NCBI GenBank assembly: GCA_963790585.1
Contig: CAWBOY010000005.1
Location: forward strand, 124,001-188,000
DNA from: CAWBOY01 sp963790585
Lineage (GTDB): Bacteria; Planctomycetota; Planctomycetia; Gemmatales; Gemmataceae
Reading direction: 5' to 3'
DNA: 64,000 nt
The translations under genes and the position numbers were made by a program. The notes below the pieces were generated by a model. The model saw nothing but the letters and a program-made list of their open reading frames with translations. It made no database searches and was not told the origin of the DNA. Positions 8,998 to 18,289 of this stretch are shown in pieces; within the stretch, counting starts at the first letter, position 1; the number at the start of each line of letters is the position of its first letter.

Positions 8998-9489
8998 CTA
9001 GGCCGGATCGACGCGAAACAACACCTGGCCATACTCGACAAATTGCTGATTCTCGACGAGAACTTCAGTGACGACGCCGCTGCATTCGGCATAGACTTCG
9101 TTGAAAAGCTTCATCGCTTCTAGGAGGCCAACGATCGTGGTGTCATTGACCTTGCTACCGACAGACACGTACGGCCCCGACTCCGGCTTCTCGCGGTTGT
9201 AGAACGTGCCGACCATCGAACTCTTGATTTCAAGTAGGTGTTTTGTGGGCTTCTCGGGTGCGGCAGCGGTCGGAGCAGGGGCGGGAATGTGAGAAGCAAC
9301 GGGAGCAGAATGAGGAGCCGATTGCTGCGTCGTCACCGTGGTGACGCGCGGGCCGCGTCGCAAGCGAATGCGCGAGGTGCCCTCACTGAGATCGACCTCG
9401 CTCATGTCGTGCAGGCTCATGAGTTCGGCCAGAATTTTGAGCGTTGGCAAATCGAACGGTTTCGGGTCCTTGCTCGCTTCGTCTGACAC
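8998..9489 (-). CDS. accB: Biotin carboxyl carrier protein of acetyl-CoA carboxylase
   Basis: A 163-residue BCCP. The N-terminal helix and strand (residues 10-45) are followed by an Ala-Pro-rich swinging linker (about 55-83) and a biotinyl domain (about 84-163). The biotinylation site is EAMKLFNEV with Lys127 as the modified residue; most family members have EAMKMMNEI, so LF replaces MM. The domain ends with the usual VLFRVDP. It is flanked by the Xaa-Pro peptidase gene upstream and accC downstream, an order common in bacteria, although efp, often found here, is absent. Confidence 0.95.
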   Translation of the reverse strand: MSDEASKDPKPFDLPTLKILAELMSLHDMSEVDLSEGTSRIRLRRGPRVTTVTTQQSAPHSAPVASHIPAPAPTAAAPEKPTKHLLEIKSSMVGTFYNREKPESGPYVSVGSKVNDTTIVGLLEAMKLFNEVYAECSGVVTEVLVENQQFVEYGQVLFRVDPA

Positions 9490-9523
9490 TACTGTCTCCC
9501 ATCGCAGGCGGAATTACGGACTT

Positions 9524-10619
9524 TCAACCGAAGACTTCGATCATATCGATCGCTTTAGGCAGCCGGCTTAGAACTTCATGGCCGTCGGCGGTAACCAAGA
9601 TGTCATCTTCAATCCGAACGCCACCCCATTCGGGCAGATAAATTCCTGGTTCGATCGTGAAGACCATGCCTGGCTCGAGAATGGTCTCCGAGTTGGGACG
9701 AATCGCCGGCCCCTCGTGGACTTGGAGCCCTAGGCCGTGACCCAGGCCATGCCCAAAAAAATCGCCGAAGCCCGCGTCCGCAATGACGCCGCGAGCTTCG
9801 GCATCGATATCCTTCGCCTTGACACCTGGCCTCACGGCCTTGATCGCGCACTCCTGAGCTCTCAACACAACTTGATATACTTCATGCAGTTTTGGCGTGA
9901 TCTTACGAGTGGCCAACACCCTCGTCAAGTCACTTTTATAGTAGCGGGCACTCGCTCCCCAATCGACCAACAGCAGCTCCGACTCGCGCACGGACTTGTT
10001 CGTCGGTAGCGCGTGCGGCAGCGCTGCCCGCTCACCGACGGCGATGATCGGCGGAAACGACGAACCGGTCGCCCCAGCTCGCCGTAAATAGTTGTCCATA
10101 GCGTCGCAGAGGTCTTTTTCCTGGTCGTCGAGGCGAAGCAGCGATCGCAGCACGGTAAACGCGCGGCTCGGCCATGCCGATCGCCTCGCGGATTTGGGCG
10201 ATCTCCGACGGGTCTTTGATCGTCCGCAAGCGCTCGACTCGGTCAGAAGCCGGTTTCCACTCGAAACTGGGCAACAGACTTTTGAGCGCTTCGAAATCCG
10301 CAAGCGTGACGTAGCCGCTCTCAATGCCGACTGTTTTGACGCCAAGCTTTGCCAGCACCTCGCCAACGGCTTCGAGAATCTTCTGCGCCGTCGTGCGGAT
10401 GTGGCATTCCAAGCCAGGACATTCCTCGGCGATTTGCACGGTATAGCGTGGATCGCTGACAAGGATCGCCTTTTTTGGCGTCAAAAGAAGGACACTACTG
10501 TCTCCACGAAAACCGGTCAGATAAGTGACGTTGATGACGCTCGAAATGATGAGCGCGTCAATCCCCTCTTCGGCGAGGCTGCGTCGCAAAGCGTCCCGTC
10601 GAGCCGCGTAATAGTCCAT
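9524..10619 (-). CDS. Xaa-Pro aminopeptidase/dipeptidase, M24 family (frameshifted near 10166)
   Basis: A metallopeptidase of about 364 residues that releases residues next to proline. The N-terminal creatinase-like domain starts at the ATG at 10619 (MDYYAARRDALRRSLAEEGI). The frame changes after REAIGMAE: one extra base near 10166 explains it, and the restored sequence reads AERAFTVLRSLLRL. The catalytic domain keeps all five metal ligands: Asp in LLVDWGA, Asp in YKSDLTRV, His in FGHGLGHGLGLQVHEGP, Glu in FTIEPGIYLPEWGG and Glu in GVRIEDD. It lies directly upstream of accB, as in many bacteria. Family sure; pepP versus pepQ not decided. Confidence 0.9.
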
Positions 10620-10652
10620 TAACGGATCTCTTTCGTTACCTATTTTTCTGAT

Positions 10653-11462
10653 CTACCGCGAGGGTGAACCGCCCAGCTCGTCGCACATTTTCTTATGTAG
10701 TGGACCGTTGGTCGCGAGGGCATCGGGAGTAAAGGGATCGTATAGCGTGCCGTCCGTATTTGTGATGACGCCGCCCGCCTCACGCACGATGACCATGCCG
10801 CCGGCGACGTCCCAAGGGTGATTTTCGTAAGCGTAGAAGACGTCAAAACGACCCGCGGCCAGGTATGCCATATTGAGCGCGGTCGAACCGGTCCGCCGCA
10901 GCGATTGGGCACGAAAGGAAAAATGCCGCCACCACTCAAGCGATTTCTCATGGCCGTCGAGGTTGGGCGGAAAACCGGTCGTGATCAAGGCGTCTTCCAG
11001 ACGAGTCGTCGGGCTCGTTTTCAGGCGCTGCGTGCCGTTGAGCCAGGCCCCGTGGCCGGTCGCGGCCGAGAAAAGCTCGTTGTGGCGCGGATCCAAGATC
11101 GCGCCGACCACCATAGCATCATCGATCCATAAGCCGATCGAGACGCAATACAGGGGCAGATCGTGGACATAGTTCGTCGTGCCGTCGAGCGGATCGACAA
11201 TCCACGTCGGTGGTGACCCCGAAGGCGGTCGTGCCTCGCCGCCGCCGCCCTCTTCTTCGAGGAAGGCGTGTGACGGGAAGAGATTTTGAAGGTAACTCCG
11301 GACGGCTTTCTGAGATCCCAGGTCCGCGTCCGTGACGAGATCGGCGCGGGCTTTTTCGTTGACGCGGAATCGCCCGCGCCAGTCTTCGAGGACCGCCGCC
11401 CCACGGCGCACGGCTTCACGGGCTGCTTCGAGGTAAACGGATAGGTCGTCCTTGGCCGGCAT
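10653..11462 (-). CDS. Inositol monophosphatase family protein
   Basis: A 269-residue Mg-dependent sugar-phosphatase of the IMPase fold. The start ATG at 11462 (MPAKDDLSVYLEAAREAVRR) is chosen because upstream sequence in the frame is unlike the family. Metal-binding motifs are present: EEEGG (in place of the usual EE), WIVDPLDGTTNYVHDLP, and the C-terminal WDVAGGMVIVREAGG. Substrate could be inositol-1-phosphate, a related sugar phosphate, or 3'-phosphoadenosine 5'-phosphate; the sequence does not decide. It is 34 bases upstream of the Xaa-Pro peptidase gene, same strand. Confidence 0.92.
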   Translation of the reverse strand: MPAKDDLSVYLEAAREAVRRGAAVLEDWRGRFRVNEKARADLVTDADLGSQKAVRSYLQNLFPSHAFLEEEGGGGEARPPSGSPPTWIVDPLDGTTNYVHDLPLYCVSIGLWIDDAMVVGAILDPRHNELFSAATGHGAWLNGTQRLKTSPTTRLEDALITTGFPPNLDGHEKSLEWWRHFSFRAQSLRRTGSTALNMAYLAAGRFDVFYAYENHPWDVAGGMVIVREAGGVITNTDGTLYDPFTPDALATNGPLHKKMCDELGGSPSR

Positions 11463-11588
11463 AACGCGATCCTGTCGGAGTGAGGGCGAGCGACAGATAA
11501 TGTATGGAGACACACGCCCGCGAGGTATTGCATGACGGCGATCTTGCGAGGATGATGGAATCCTGGCCAATCGCAAGAGGAATAACGC

Positions 11589-12220
11589 ATGACACGCACG
11601 GCTACTCGGCGTCGGCTCCTGACGGTCGCTGATCTGTTGAAAGACTTGGGGGATATATCTCCCGAGCGTATTCGTTTGCATCCGCCGCCGGGCAAAGCGA
11701 CCGAAAAGGACGTGACCTCCATCCATGACAAAGAAAAGAGGCTTTACGAGCTGATTGACGGGGTGTTGGTGGAGAAGGACATGGGGTTGATGGAATCCTA
11801 CTTGGCGCTTGACATCGCATTTATCTTGGGACGCTTCCTCGTCGACCACGACCTGGGGCTACTAGCAGGGGCGGATGGAACGATGAAGATTTTGCCGGGG
11901 CTAGTTCGGATCCCGGACGTCTCGTTTGTCTCTTGGGATCGCTTTCCCGGGAGGAAAATCCCAACGGAAGCCATTCCTGATCTTGCCGTCGAAGTCCTTA
12001 GCAAGGGAAACACCAAAGGCGAAATGAAACGGAAGGTCCGCGACTATCTCGACGCGGGCTGCCGCCTGATCTGGTTAGTCGATCCGCGCAGCGCACGGTC
12101 GTCGTTATCACTTCGGAAAGTTCGCAGACGCTCGAAGAGACAGATACACTTGATGGTAGCGTGGTGCTGCCGGGCTTCCAAGTTCCCGTCAGCCAAGTAT
12201 TCGAAAAGGTGCCCCACTAA
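11589..12220 (+). CDS. Uma2 family protein (PD-(D/E)XK-like), copy 1, frameshifted near 12092
   Basis: About 210 residues after repair. Uma2 (DUF820) proteins have a restriction-endonuclease-like fold and are often multi-copy in cyanobacteria and planctomycetes; their role is unproven. The fold motifs are here: YELIDGVLVEKDMG, VRIPDVSFVSWDR (Asp of the active site), PDLAVEVLSKGNTKGEMKRK (Glu and Lys), and LDAGCRLIWLVDPRS. At 12092 a single G is missing compared with the neighbouring copy (AGCGGCACGG there, AGCGCACGG here); restoring it gives a C-terminus parallel to copy 2, ending at 12220. The pair is clearly a tandem duplication. Confidence 0.85.
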
Positions 12221-12280
12221 AAGGGCGTCATGCCGGCCCATTCAATCTGCTTCGAGTAGGTAAAAAGGGAGGGAAATCGC

Positions 12281-12925
12281 ATGACACGCTTGGCTACTCG
12301 GCGTCAGTTCGTGTCCGTTGCTGATCTACTGAAAGATTTAGGAAATATTTCTCCCGAACGAATTCGTTTGCATCCCCATCCAGGCAAAGCGACGGAAAAG
12401 GACGTGACCTCCATCCATCGGAAAGAAAAGAGGCTTTATGAGCTGGTAGATGGGGTGTTGGTGGAGAAGATCATGGGATATTCTGAATCCGCCCTAGCGG
12501 GCTATTTTCTACACGTCTTGCTGACATTCTTAGATAATCATGACTTGGGAATGGTAGCGGGAGCGGATGGAGCCGTGCGGCTCGACGCAAATCTGGTTCG
12601 TATTCCCGATGTTTCTTTCGTTTCATGGGATCGTCTTCCGGAAAAGGTTTGGCCGGCTGAAGCGACTCTCGAATTCATGCCTGACCTCGCGATCGAGGTT
12701 GTGAGCGAAGGGAACACCAAGGACGAAATGAAACGGAAGGTCCGAGACTATCTCGACGCGGGCTGCCGCCTGCTCTGGTTGGTCGATCCGCGCAGCGGCA
12801 CGGTCATCGTCATTACTTCGGAAGGTTCAAACACACTTGAAGAGGCGGACCCTCTAGATGGTGGCGCGGTGTTGCCCGGCTTTCAAGTGCCCCTTAGCCA
12901 AGTCTTCGCCAAGGTGCCCAGGTAG
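12281..12925 (+). CDS. Uma2 family protein (PD-(D/E)XK-like), copy 2, intact
   Basis: A 214-residue intact paralog of the gene 60 bases upstream. Both share the N-terminal MTRxATRR start and the stretch SPERIRLHPxPGKATEKDVT. Active-site-like residues lie in VRIPDVSFVSWDR, PDLAIEVVSEGNTKDEMKRK and YLDAGCRLLWLVDP. The C-terminus ends LPGFQVPLSQVFAKVPR. This copy has an insertion of about five residues (WPAEATLEFM region) relative to copy 1. No partner methylase or toxin-like neighbour is seen, so a restriction role is not supported by context. Confidence 0.9.
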   Translation: MTRLATRRQFVSVADLLKDLGNISPERIRLHPHPGKATEKDVTSIHRKEKRLYELVDGVLVEKIMGYSESALAGYFLHVLLTFLDNHDLGMVAGADGAVRLDANLVRIPDVSFVSWDRLPEKVWPAEATLEFMPDLAIEVVSEGNTKDEMKRKVRDYLDAGCRLLWLVDPRSGTVIVITSEGSNTLEEADPLDGGAVLPGFQVPLSQVFAKVPR

Positions 12926-13045
12926 GCAGTTGTCCGATCCGTCAATTCATCTGGCCAATTGGCTGCCATAGCCTCAAGATTCTCCTCGCGGCGACGAATA
13001 ACTCAGGGTGAGCCGCGTCCCCAGGTGGCGGAGTTGGCTATCCTT

Positions 13046-13075
13046 TTGACAGCATTTTTCCACAACCTCTATAAT
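13046..13075 (+). promoter_or_regulatory. Consensus sigma-70-type promoter for the nfeD-floA operon
   Basis: TTGACA at 13046-13051 and TATAAT at 13070-13075 are both perfect consensus hexamers, separated by 18 bases. A message starting near 13082 would have a leader of about 55 bases before the ATG at 13137, which has GAGG at 13127-13130 in good position. This supports 13137 as the true operon start. Confidence 0.7.
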
Positions 13076-13136
13076 TAGAATTAGGCGTGCTCCCAAAGGA
13101 CCTGTCGGCCCGAGGGCCCCGGCGCTGAGGTAGGAT

Positions 13137-15318
13137 ATGAAGAACCTCTTTATGGATCTCCTTCGTTCGTCAATAAGCTTTCGTTTGTCTTGGTCGTCTG
13201 CGGTTGCGCTTTTCGCCTGCGTTTTTCTTGGGCTGGAGACGCTTTCGGGGAGGCTGCGCGGACGACAAAGTTGATGCCGGTGCCGTCATCTCGGACGCCG
13301 CCTCACCCATCGTCAGCGACCTCGCGCGGCGACTCGAAGGGCCGCTCAAGCGCTACGAGGCCGAGCGGCAGCGTGCGCCGGAAAAGATCGGCGCCTTTCG
13401 GTTGATCTACGATTTCAATCCAGAAGGCAAAGCGGACAGCAGCACCAACTACCCCGCTTGCCTTTCTTTGACGGAAGATTTGCTCAAGCTGCAAAAAGCG
13501 TTCGGCGTCCAGACAATCGGTTACGTCCATGGCGAAGTGAGCAAACACAGCGTGCTGCCCCTCTTGGCCTGTTCGATCATCGTCATGTCGGAAGACGGCA
13601 AGATCGGCAAGGTCGTCGACGACAAAGCGCCGCCGTTGCCGCCGGATCAGCGCTTCAAATACGACGAACTCGTAGGCCGGCGGCTGCCGCTGAAGAAGCT
13701 GTACGACACGAAACTATCGGTCATCCGAGTCGAGAAGACGGTCAAAGGGGAAACGCAAGTCTCTTACCGCGATGCGAGCGAAAAAGACGTCCCGGCTGGT
13801 CGAGTCGAGGACGATCTCAAAGCGGGCCAGCTGGCTGACTTCGACGTCGAGGCCGCGAAAAAATACGGCGTCCGACCCGATGAACCGACCCTAAAGACGC
13901 TCAACGACGTCCTCAACCGCTACTTGCCTGAACGCCGACTGCGGTTCACTTCGTCGGACCATGGCATCGTGCGCCGCATCGTTGTGACCGGCGTGATTAC
14001 GAATACCTCGAAGGAAGAGTTGCGCGATCAAATCAAGTCCGCTATCGCCCAACGGGCCTCCTTCCTCATCGTGCAGCTCGATTGTGGCGACGGCGATAGT
14101 CAGGCAGCTTACGAAATGGGCAAGAGCCTCGCCGAGATCAATGAAGGCCGCGAAAACAAAATCGAGACGCTGGCCTACATCACGCCCGACGCCCGAAACA
14201 CGGCAGCTTTCCTGGCATTCGGCTGTGAACGTGTCGCCATGAATTCGAAGGCCGCGTTTATGAAGGATTTCGAACGCTATCTCGCTGCTAACCCGACGCT
14301 TGAAAATGTCTTGCGCGACAACCTCGCCGACCTCGCTAAACGCCAGGGCCATTCCGATGACCTGGCGCGCGGCCTCGTCAGCCCCAATCTCGTCTTGAAT
14401 TGGGTCCGCCGCATCAAAGATGGCGCAAGCGAGAAACGATTCTTGCTCGGAACACCCGATGCCGCCTGGCAGGTCGAGCGCGTCGTCAAGGAACAGGGTA
14501 AATGGCTCTCGCTTAGTGCTAAAGACACCGTCGATTTTCGCGTCGCCGATCGCATGGCCGACTCATTCGAGCAGCTGTGTGAATTGGAGAGCATCAAACC
14601 GGGCGACGTCGTGACGATGGACACGTATCTCTTCAAATGGCTCGCCGATTTTCTCCGCAATCCCTGGATGGCGATGGCGCTCGTTATGGTCGGCATCACC
14701 TGTTTGCTTCTGGAAATGAAGATGCCGGGCGTAGGCCTTCCCGGCGTGGTCGCCGCGGTCTGCTTCGTGCTGTTCTTCTGGTCGCAATCCCAGCTGGCTG
14801 GCCAGGTAATTTGGTTGGCTCTTTTGCTATTCATATTGGGCCTACTCTTTATTGCGATCGAGGTGTTTCTACTCCCTGGCATGGCGGTCTTTGGCGTGAG
14901 CGGAGCTGTTCTCGTTCTCGGCAGTCTCGGGCTTGTGACCTATGGCCAGCTGCCGCGTAGCAGCGATCAATGGCTCGCGCTTGGCAGCAACGTCGGACCG
15001 TTCGGCTTGGTCTTCGTCGGCGCCATCGTCGCGGCGCTCGTGATAGCGAACTATTTGCCGCATATTCCGATTTTGAATCGCATGGTGCATCAGCCGCCGG
15101 AGGAATCCGCCGACGGTGGGCCGCTTGATATTCATCCGGATCTTTCGGGGCTTCTGGGTGCCATCGGCGTGGCGGCGACCGCCCTGCGGCCGGCCGGTAA
15201 AGCCCAGTTCGGCGATCAGTTTCTCGACGTTGTGTCCCAAGGAAGCTACATTCAGCCTGGGACACGACTGCAAGTTGTCGAGATCGAAGGTAATCGGATC
15301 GTCGTGAAGGATGTATGA
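13137..15318 (+). CDS. Long NfeD-type membrane protein with ClpP-like region (probable frameshift near the N-terminus)
   Basis: About 725 residues. The ATG at 13137 has a ribosome site and promoter and encodes a signal sequence (MKNLFMDLL...VALFACVFLGL); the main body is in another frame from about 13204-13270 on, so an indel in this stretch is likely. The body has two tandem ClpP/crotonase-like segments: around GVQTIGYVHGEVSKHSVLPL and around ETLAYITPDARNTAAFLAF. In both, the SAG nucleophile motif of active NfeD proteases is missing. Four or five membrane segments follow (about 14640-15070), then the NfeD OB-fold (FGDQFLDVVSQGSYIQPGTR). It overlaps the next frame by ATGA. Role inferred: partner of flotillin, not an active protease. 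Confidence 0.8.
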
Positions 15319-15371
15319 CCAACGACGTGATCCGAGCCAGGGCAGCAGGCAAACGGGGGACAAATCACGGC

Positions 15372-15899
15372 ATGGAAACGTACCTCATCCTGGGCGCGCT
15401 TCTGGTCCTGGTTAGCTTTTTGCTCATGGCCGTCGAACTGTTCCTGCCGACCGGCGGGTTTTTCTTCATCCTGGCGTTCAGTGCTATGATCGTCGGCGTG
15501 GGTATGACGTTCTTTTATGACGGCATGGTCGGCGTGATGTTTCTAATCGGCGCGTGCATCCTGATGCCCCTGGCATTTGGAGCGGTGCTGCATTATTGGC
15601 CTAAATTCATCGGCAAGAACCTTGGCTTGCCCGAGCCAGACGCGAATTCCACGTTGGCAACAACGCCCGTCAACCAGGGCCTCGAGCTGTTGCGGGGACG
15701 CTTCGGCAAAACGCTTTCGGATCTACGGCCAGCGGGAGTGGTGGATTTTGACGGCAAGCGCATCGATACCGTGACAGAAGGCATGATGGTCGAGGCCGGA
15801 CGCTGGGTCCGTTGCGTCGACGTCAAAGCGGGCCGAGTCATCGTCCGGCCGGCAGAAAGGCCGAAGCTCGATGACCTCGAAACAGCGGATTTCCTATGA
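15372..15899 (+). CDS. Short NfeD family membrane protein
   Basis: A 175-residue protein starting at the ATG at 15372 (METYLILGALLVLVSFLLMA). An ATG at 15315 overlapping the previous stop would add 19 polar residues; the internal start, directly before the first membrane segment, is preferred, but the ATGA overlap could support coupling. Three membrane segments (to about residue 75) are followed by an OB-fold NfeD domain with LRGRFGKTLSDLRPAGVVDF, GKRIDTVTEG and WVRCVDVKAGRVIVRP. Short NfeD proteins are regularly encoded beside flotillin-like floA genes, as here. Confidence 0.9.
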   Translation: METYLILGALLVLVSFLLMAVELFLPTGGFFFILAFSAMIVGVGMTFFYDGMVGVMFLIGACILMPLAFGAVLHYWPKFIGKNLGLPEPDANSTLATTPVNQGLELLRGRFGKTLSDLRPAGVVDFDGKRIDTVTEGMMVEAGRWVRCVDVKAGRVIVRPAERPKLDDLETADFL

Positions 15900-15997
15900 A
15901 GAAATAGGGCTTAATTTGACACGTTCAGCGCAATAATCGCCCAAGTTCAAGCGAAGAACGAATATAGCGACAATAATAGAATACTAGGGAGTGATTC

Positions 15998-17065
15998 ATG
16001 AATTTTCTTGTGTTCGCCCACAACGACATACCCATAAGTCCCAATGCGATTTGGTGGGTCGTCGGCGGTGTCGGCGCTCTGTTCTTCCTCTTCTTGATCT
16101 TCGTTTTCTTCAGCTTTTTTAGCCTGTGGATTCAGTGCGTGCTGAACCGGGCGGAGATCAGCATCTTCAGCATGATTCGTATGAGGCTCTCGAATGTCGA
16201 TCCCGCTATGATCGTCCGCGAGAAGATTAAGCTTGTGATGGCAGGCGTCAAGGTTTCAACCGAAGAACTCGTTTCTCATGCTCTGGCCAAAGGCAACGTG
16301 CCGCGCGTGGCGAGTGCCGTCGTCTCGGCGCACAAAGCTGGTATCGACCTGCCCTGGCGCGTAGCCGCGGCGATCGACCTCGCCGGCCGCGACATCAACG
16401 AGGCCGTTCGCCGCAGCGTCGATCCGAAGGTCATTGACTGCCCGGATCCGACCAAGGGCCGCGCCACGCTCGACGGCGTCTGCAAGAACGGCATTCAGCT
16501 GCGAGCCCGAGCCCGTGTCACCGTGCGGACCAAGCTGGATCGGCTCGTCGGCGGTGCTACCGAAGAGACGATCATCGCTCGCGTCGGCGAAGGCATCGTC
16601 AAAGCGATTGGTTCGGCCGAGCATCATACGGACGTGCTGGCTAACCCGAATATGATTTCGCAGGCCGTGCTCAATAATTCGCTCGACTCGCAGACTGCGT
16701 TTGAAATCGTGTCTATCGACGTAGCCGAGATCGACGTCGGCGCCAACATCGGCGCGAATCTGCAAGCCGACCAGGCGGCAGCCGATCTGCGCGTCGCCCA
16801 GGCGAACGCCGAAAAACGCCGAGCGTTGGCCGTCGCGCTCGAACAAGAAATGCGCGCGAAAGTCGAAGAAAACCGTGCCGCGGTCGTCCTCGCAGAGGCC
16901 GAGGTGCCGCGAGCAATCTCGGAGGCATTCCGCACCGGTCGTCTCGGTGTCATGGAATATTACACGATGCGCAATTTGCAATCCGATACGCAGATGCGCA
17001 ATTCCATAGCGGGAGTCGGCGCGGGCGGCGGCAACGATCGCACGGATAGACCCGCGGGGAGCTGA
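15998..17065 (+). CDS. floA: Flotillin-like protein FloA
   Basis: A 355-residue flotillin-like scaffold of membrane microdomains. The N-terminal hydrophobic hairpin (about residues 17-47) is followed by the SPFH/band-7-like region with VNRAEISIFSMIRMRLSNVD-like sequence (here starting LNRAEISIF), RRSVDPKVIDCPDPTKGRAT, RARARVTVRTKLDRLVGGAT and TAFEIVSIDVAEIDVGANIG. A coiled-coil Ala/Glu-rich stretch (about 255-310) and EAFRTGRLGVMEYY complete the FloA pattern. In Bacillus the equivalent operon has a long NfeD and FloA; the same arrangement here supports the assignment. The ATG follows AGGGAGTG. Confidence 0.95.
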   Translation: MNFLVFAHNDIPISPNAIWWVVGGVGALFFLFLIFVFFSFFSLWIQCVLNRAEISIFSMIRMRLSNVDPAMIVREKIKLVMAGVKVSTEELVSHALAKGNVPRVASAVVSAHKAGIDLPWRVAAAIDLAGRDINEAVRRSVDPKVIDCPDPTKGRATLDGVCKNGIQLRARARVTVRTKLDRLVGGATEETIIARVGEGIVKAIGSAEHHTDVLANPNMISQAVLNNSLDSQTAFEIVSIDVAEIDVGANIGANLQADQAAADLRVAQANAEKRRALAVALEQEMRAKVEENRAAVVLAEAEVPRAISEAFRTGRLGVMEYYTMRNLQSDTQMRNSIAGVGAGGGNDRTDRPAGS

Positions 17066-17090
17066 CGATTTCAAGAGTCTCTGTCTTCCA

Positions 17091-17163
17091 GAGCCGGGAG
17101 CGTCAGCGACCGGAGAAAATCCGCGCGAGTGTAATGGTCTCCGGTCGCTCACGCTCCCGGCTC
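17091..17163. repeat. Palindromic repeat family A, copy 2
   Basis: Left arm 17091-17115 and right arm 17139-17163 are 25-base inverted repeats with one mismatch (GAGCCGGGAGCGTCAGCGAC pairing with its complement). The 23-base spacer contains GCGAGTGTAATG, which is also in the copy at 43083-43155. The element lies 26 bases after the floA stop. Confidence 0.85.
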
Positions 17164-17217
17164 TTGAGGACAGATTTTCCGGCGCTGCCCACGTTCCCTT
17201 TTCCAACGAGTCCATCA

Positions 17218-17901
17218 ATGCCTTGGCAAATCGCGGTACTCATCCTGATCGTCTTGGTCGTAGTCGTGGGAGCGACAATCTTTGCCAATTCGGCCGATGC
17301 ACCCAAGCGTAACAAGTCCACCGATTTGCGCCCCGAAGCGGGCACAGTGAGGCCGCGCCCCGAAAAAAAACCGGTCAGCGATCTCGACCGATTTCTCGCG
17401 GAGGCGCGACGCCGGCGCGAATCGGCGGAAAAGCGCACCCAACCACCCGCGCCGGTTCCCTTGCCAGTCGCGCCGCCGCGCCCGGCGAATCGTTCACCGG
17501 AACCGCCTCGACCAGCACCGCGGCCGCGGCCACAGCCTCCGGTAGAAAGGCCGCGTCAGGCGAAATCAACGCGACCGCAACCGCCGCTGCCCTCGCCGCG
17601 TCGGCCGGCATCCGCACCAGAGCCGGTGACCGTTCAGCCAATTCCCGTCTTTCAAGTCATTGCCGAACCCGAGGCTACGGTTCGCCCGACAGCGCCAACT
17701 CCGCCGCAACAAACGCCTGTAAACGAAGTGACGCCCGCAACCGCCGCGCTGGCCAGCAATACCACCAACGAACGCAGCATGTCACCTGCTTTCGCTCAAA
17801 TCGTCACCTTACTAGGCAGCCCGCGCAAGGCGGCGGCGGCAGCCTTCATTCTCGGCGAGATCTTCAATAAACCGCTCAGTCTGCGCAATCGCCGCGATTG
17901 A
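17218..17901 (+). CDS. Proline-rich protein with one N-terminal membrane segment
   Basis: A 227-residue protein starting at the ATG at 17218 (MPWQIAVLILIVLVVVVGAT), so the first 22 residues form a membrane anchor. Residues about 30-65 are charged and helical (SDLDRFLAEARRRRESAEKR). Residues 70-165 are a very Pro-, Arg- and Ala-rich linker. The last 40 residues (PAFAQIVTLLGSPRKAAAAA, then FILGEIFNKP) look like a small folded helical domain. No family was recognised. It follows the floA operon after a palindromic repeat, so it is likely a separate transcript. Real gene likely, function unknown. Confidence 0.7.
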   Translation: MPWQIAVLILIVLVVVVGATIFANSADAPKRNKSTDLRPEAGTVRPRPEKKPVSDLDRFLAEARRRRESAEKRTQPPAPVPLPVAPPRPANRSPEPPRPAPRPRPQPPVERPRQAKSTRPQPPLPSPRRPASAPEPVTVQPIPVFQVIAEPEATVRPTAPTPPQQTPVNEVTPATAALASNTTNERSMSPAFAQIVTLLGSPRKAAAAAFILGEIFNKPLSLRNRRD

Positions 17902-17922
17902 CGATTTCCCCTCTCCCGTTTG

Positions 17923-18186
17923 TCACTTTTTGCCTTCCAATTCCTTTACCAGCTGGGCTACAAGCTCCGGCTTGTCTTGCGCCCGCAAATGGTCGATCCG
18001 GGCCTGGGGCACCTCGAGTTTTTGCATGGCACTGACGATATTCGTCCAAACGCGCTCGCGTTTTTTGCCTTCGCTTAAGTAAAGCTCCCCGACCAGTTCG
18101 GCGAGGCGCTGCGATTGGATGGTGTCGATATTGTTGTAATAGCGCTTGATGATTTTTTGTTGATGGGGCGTGAAATCCTGGGGCAT
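17923..18186 (-). CDS. Small conserved-looking helical protein
   Basis: An 87-residue protein. The start at 18186 (MPQDFTPHQQKIIKRYYNNI) is fixed by GGAGG seven bases upstream on the minus strand; a longer start at 18228 has no such site. The sequence is all-helical and charged (DTIQSQRLAELVGELYLSEG and KKRERVWTNIVSAMQKLEVP), without membrane or signal sequence. I recognise it as the kind of short conserved hypothetical common in planctomycetes but can give no function. It is convergent with the proline-rich gene and divergent from the dehydrogenase gene at 18290. Confidence 0.7.
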   Translation of the reverse strand: MPQDFTPHQQKIIKRYYNNIDTIQSQRLAELVGELYLSEGKKRERVWTNIVSAMQKLEVPQARIDHLRAQDKPELVAQLVKELEGKK

Positions 18187-18289
18187 ATCGTAGCCTCCGT
18201 GAGAATTCGGATCAAAAGGACGTTTCACTATACTCGATATCGGCGGGGCGGCCTAGAATCCGTTAAAGTCCCTACCAGGAGCCGCGCTG

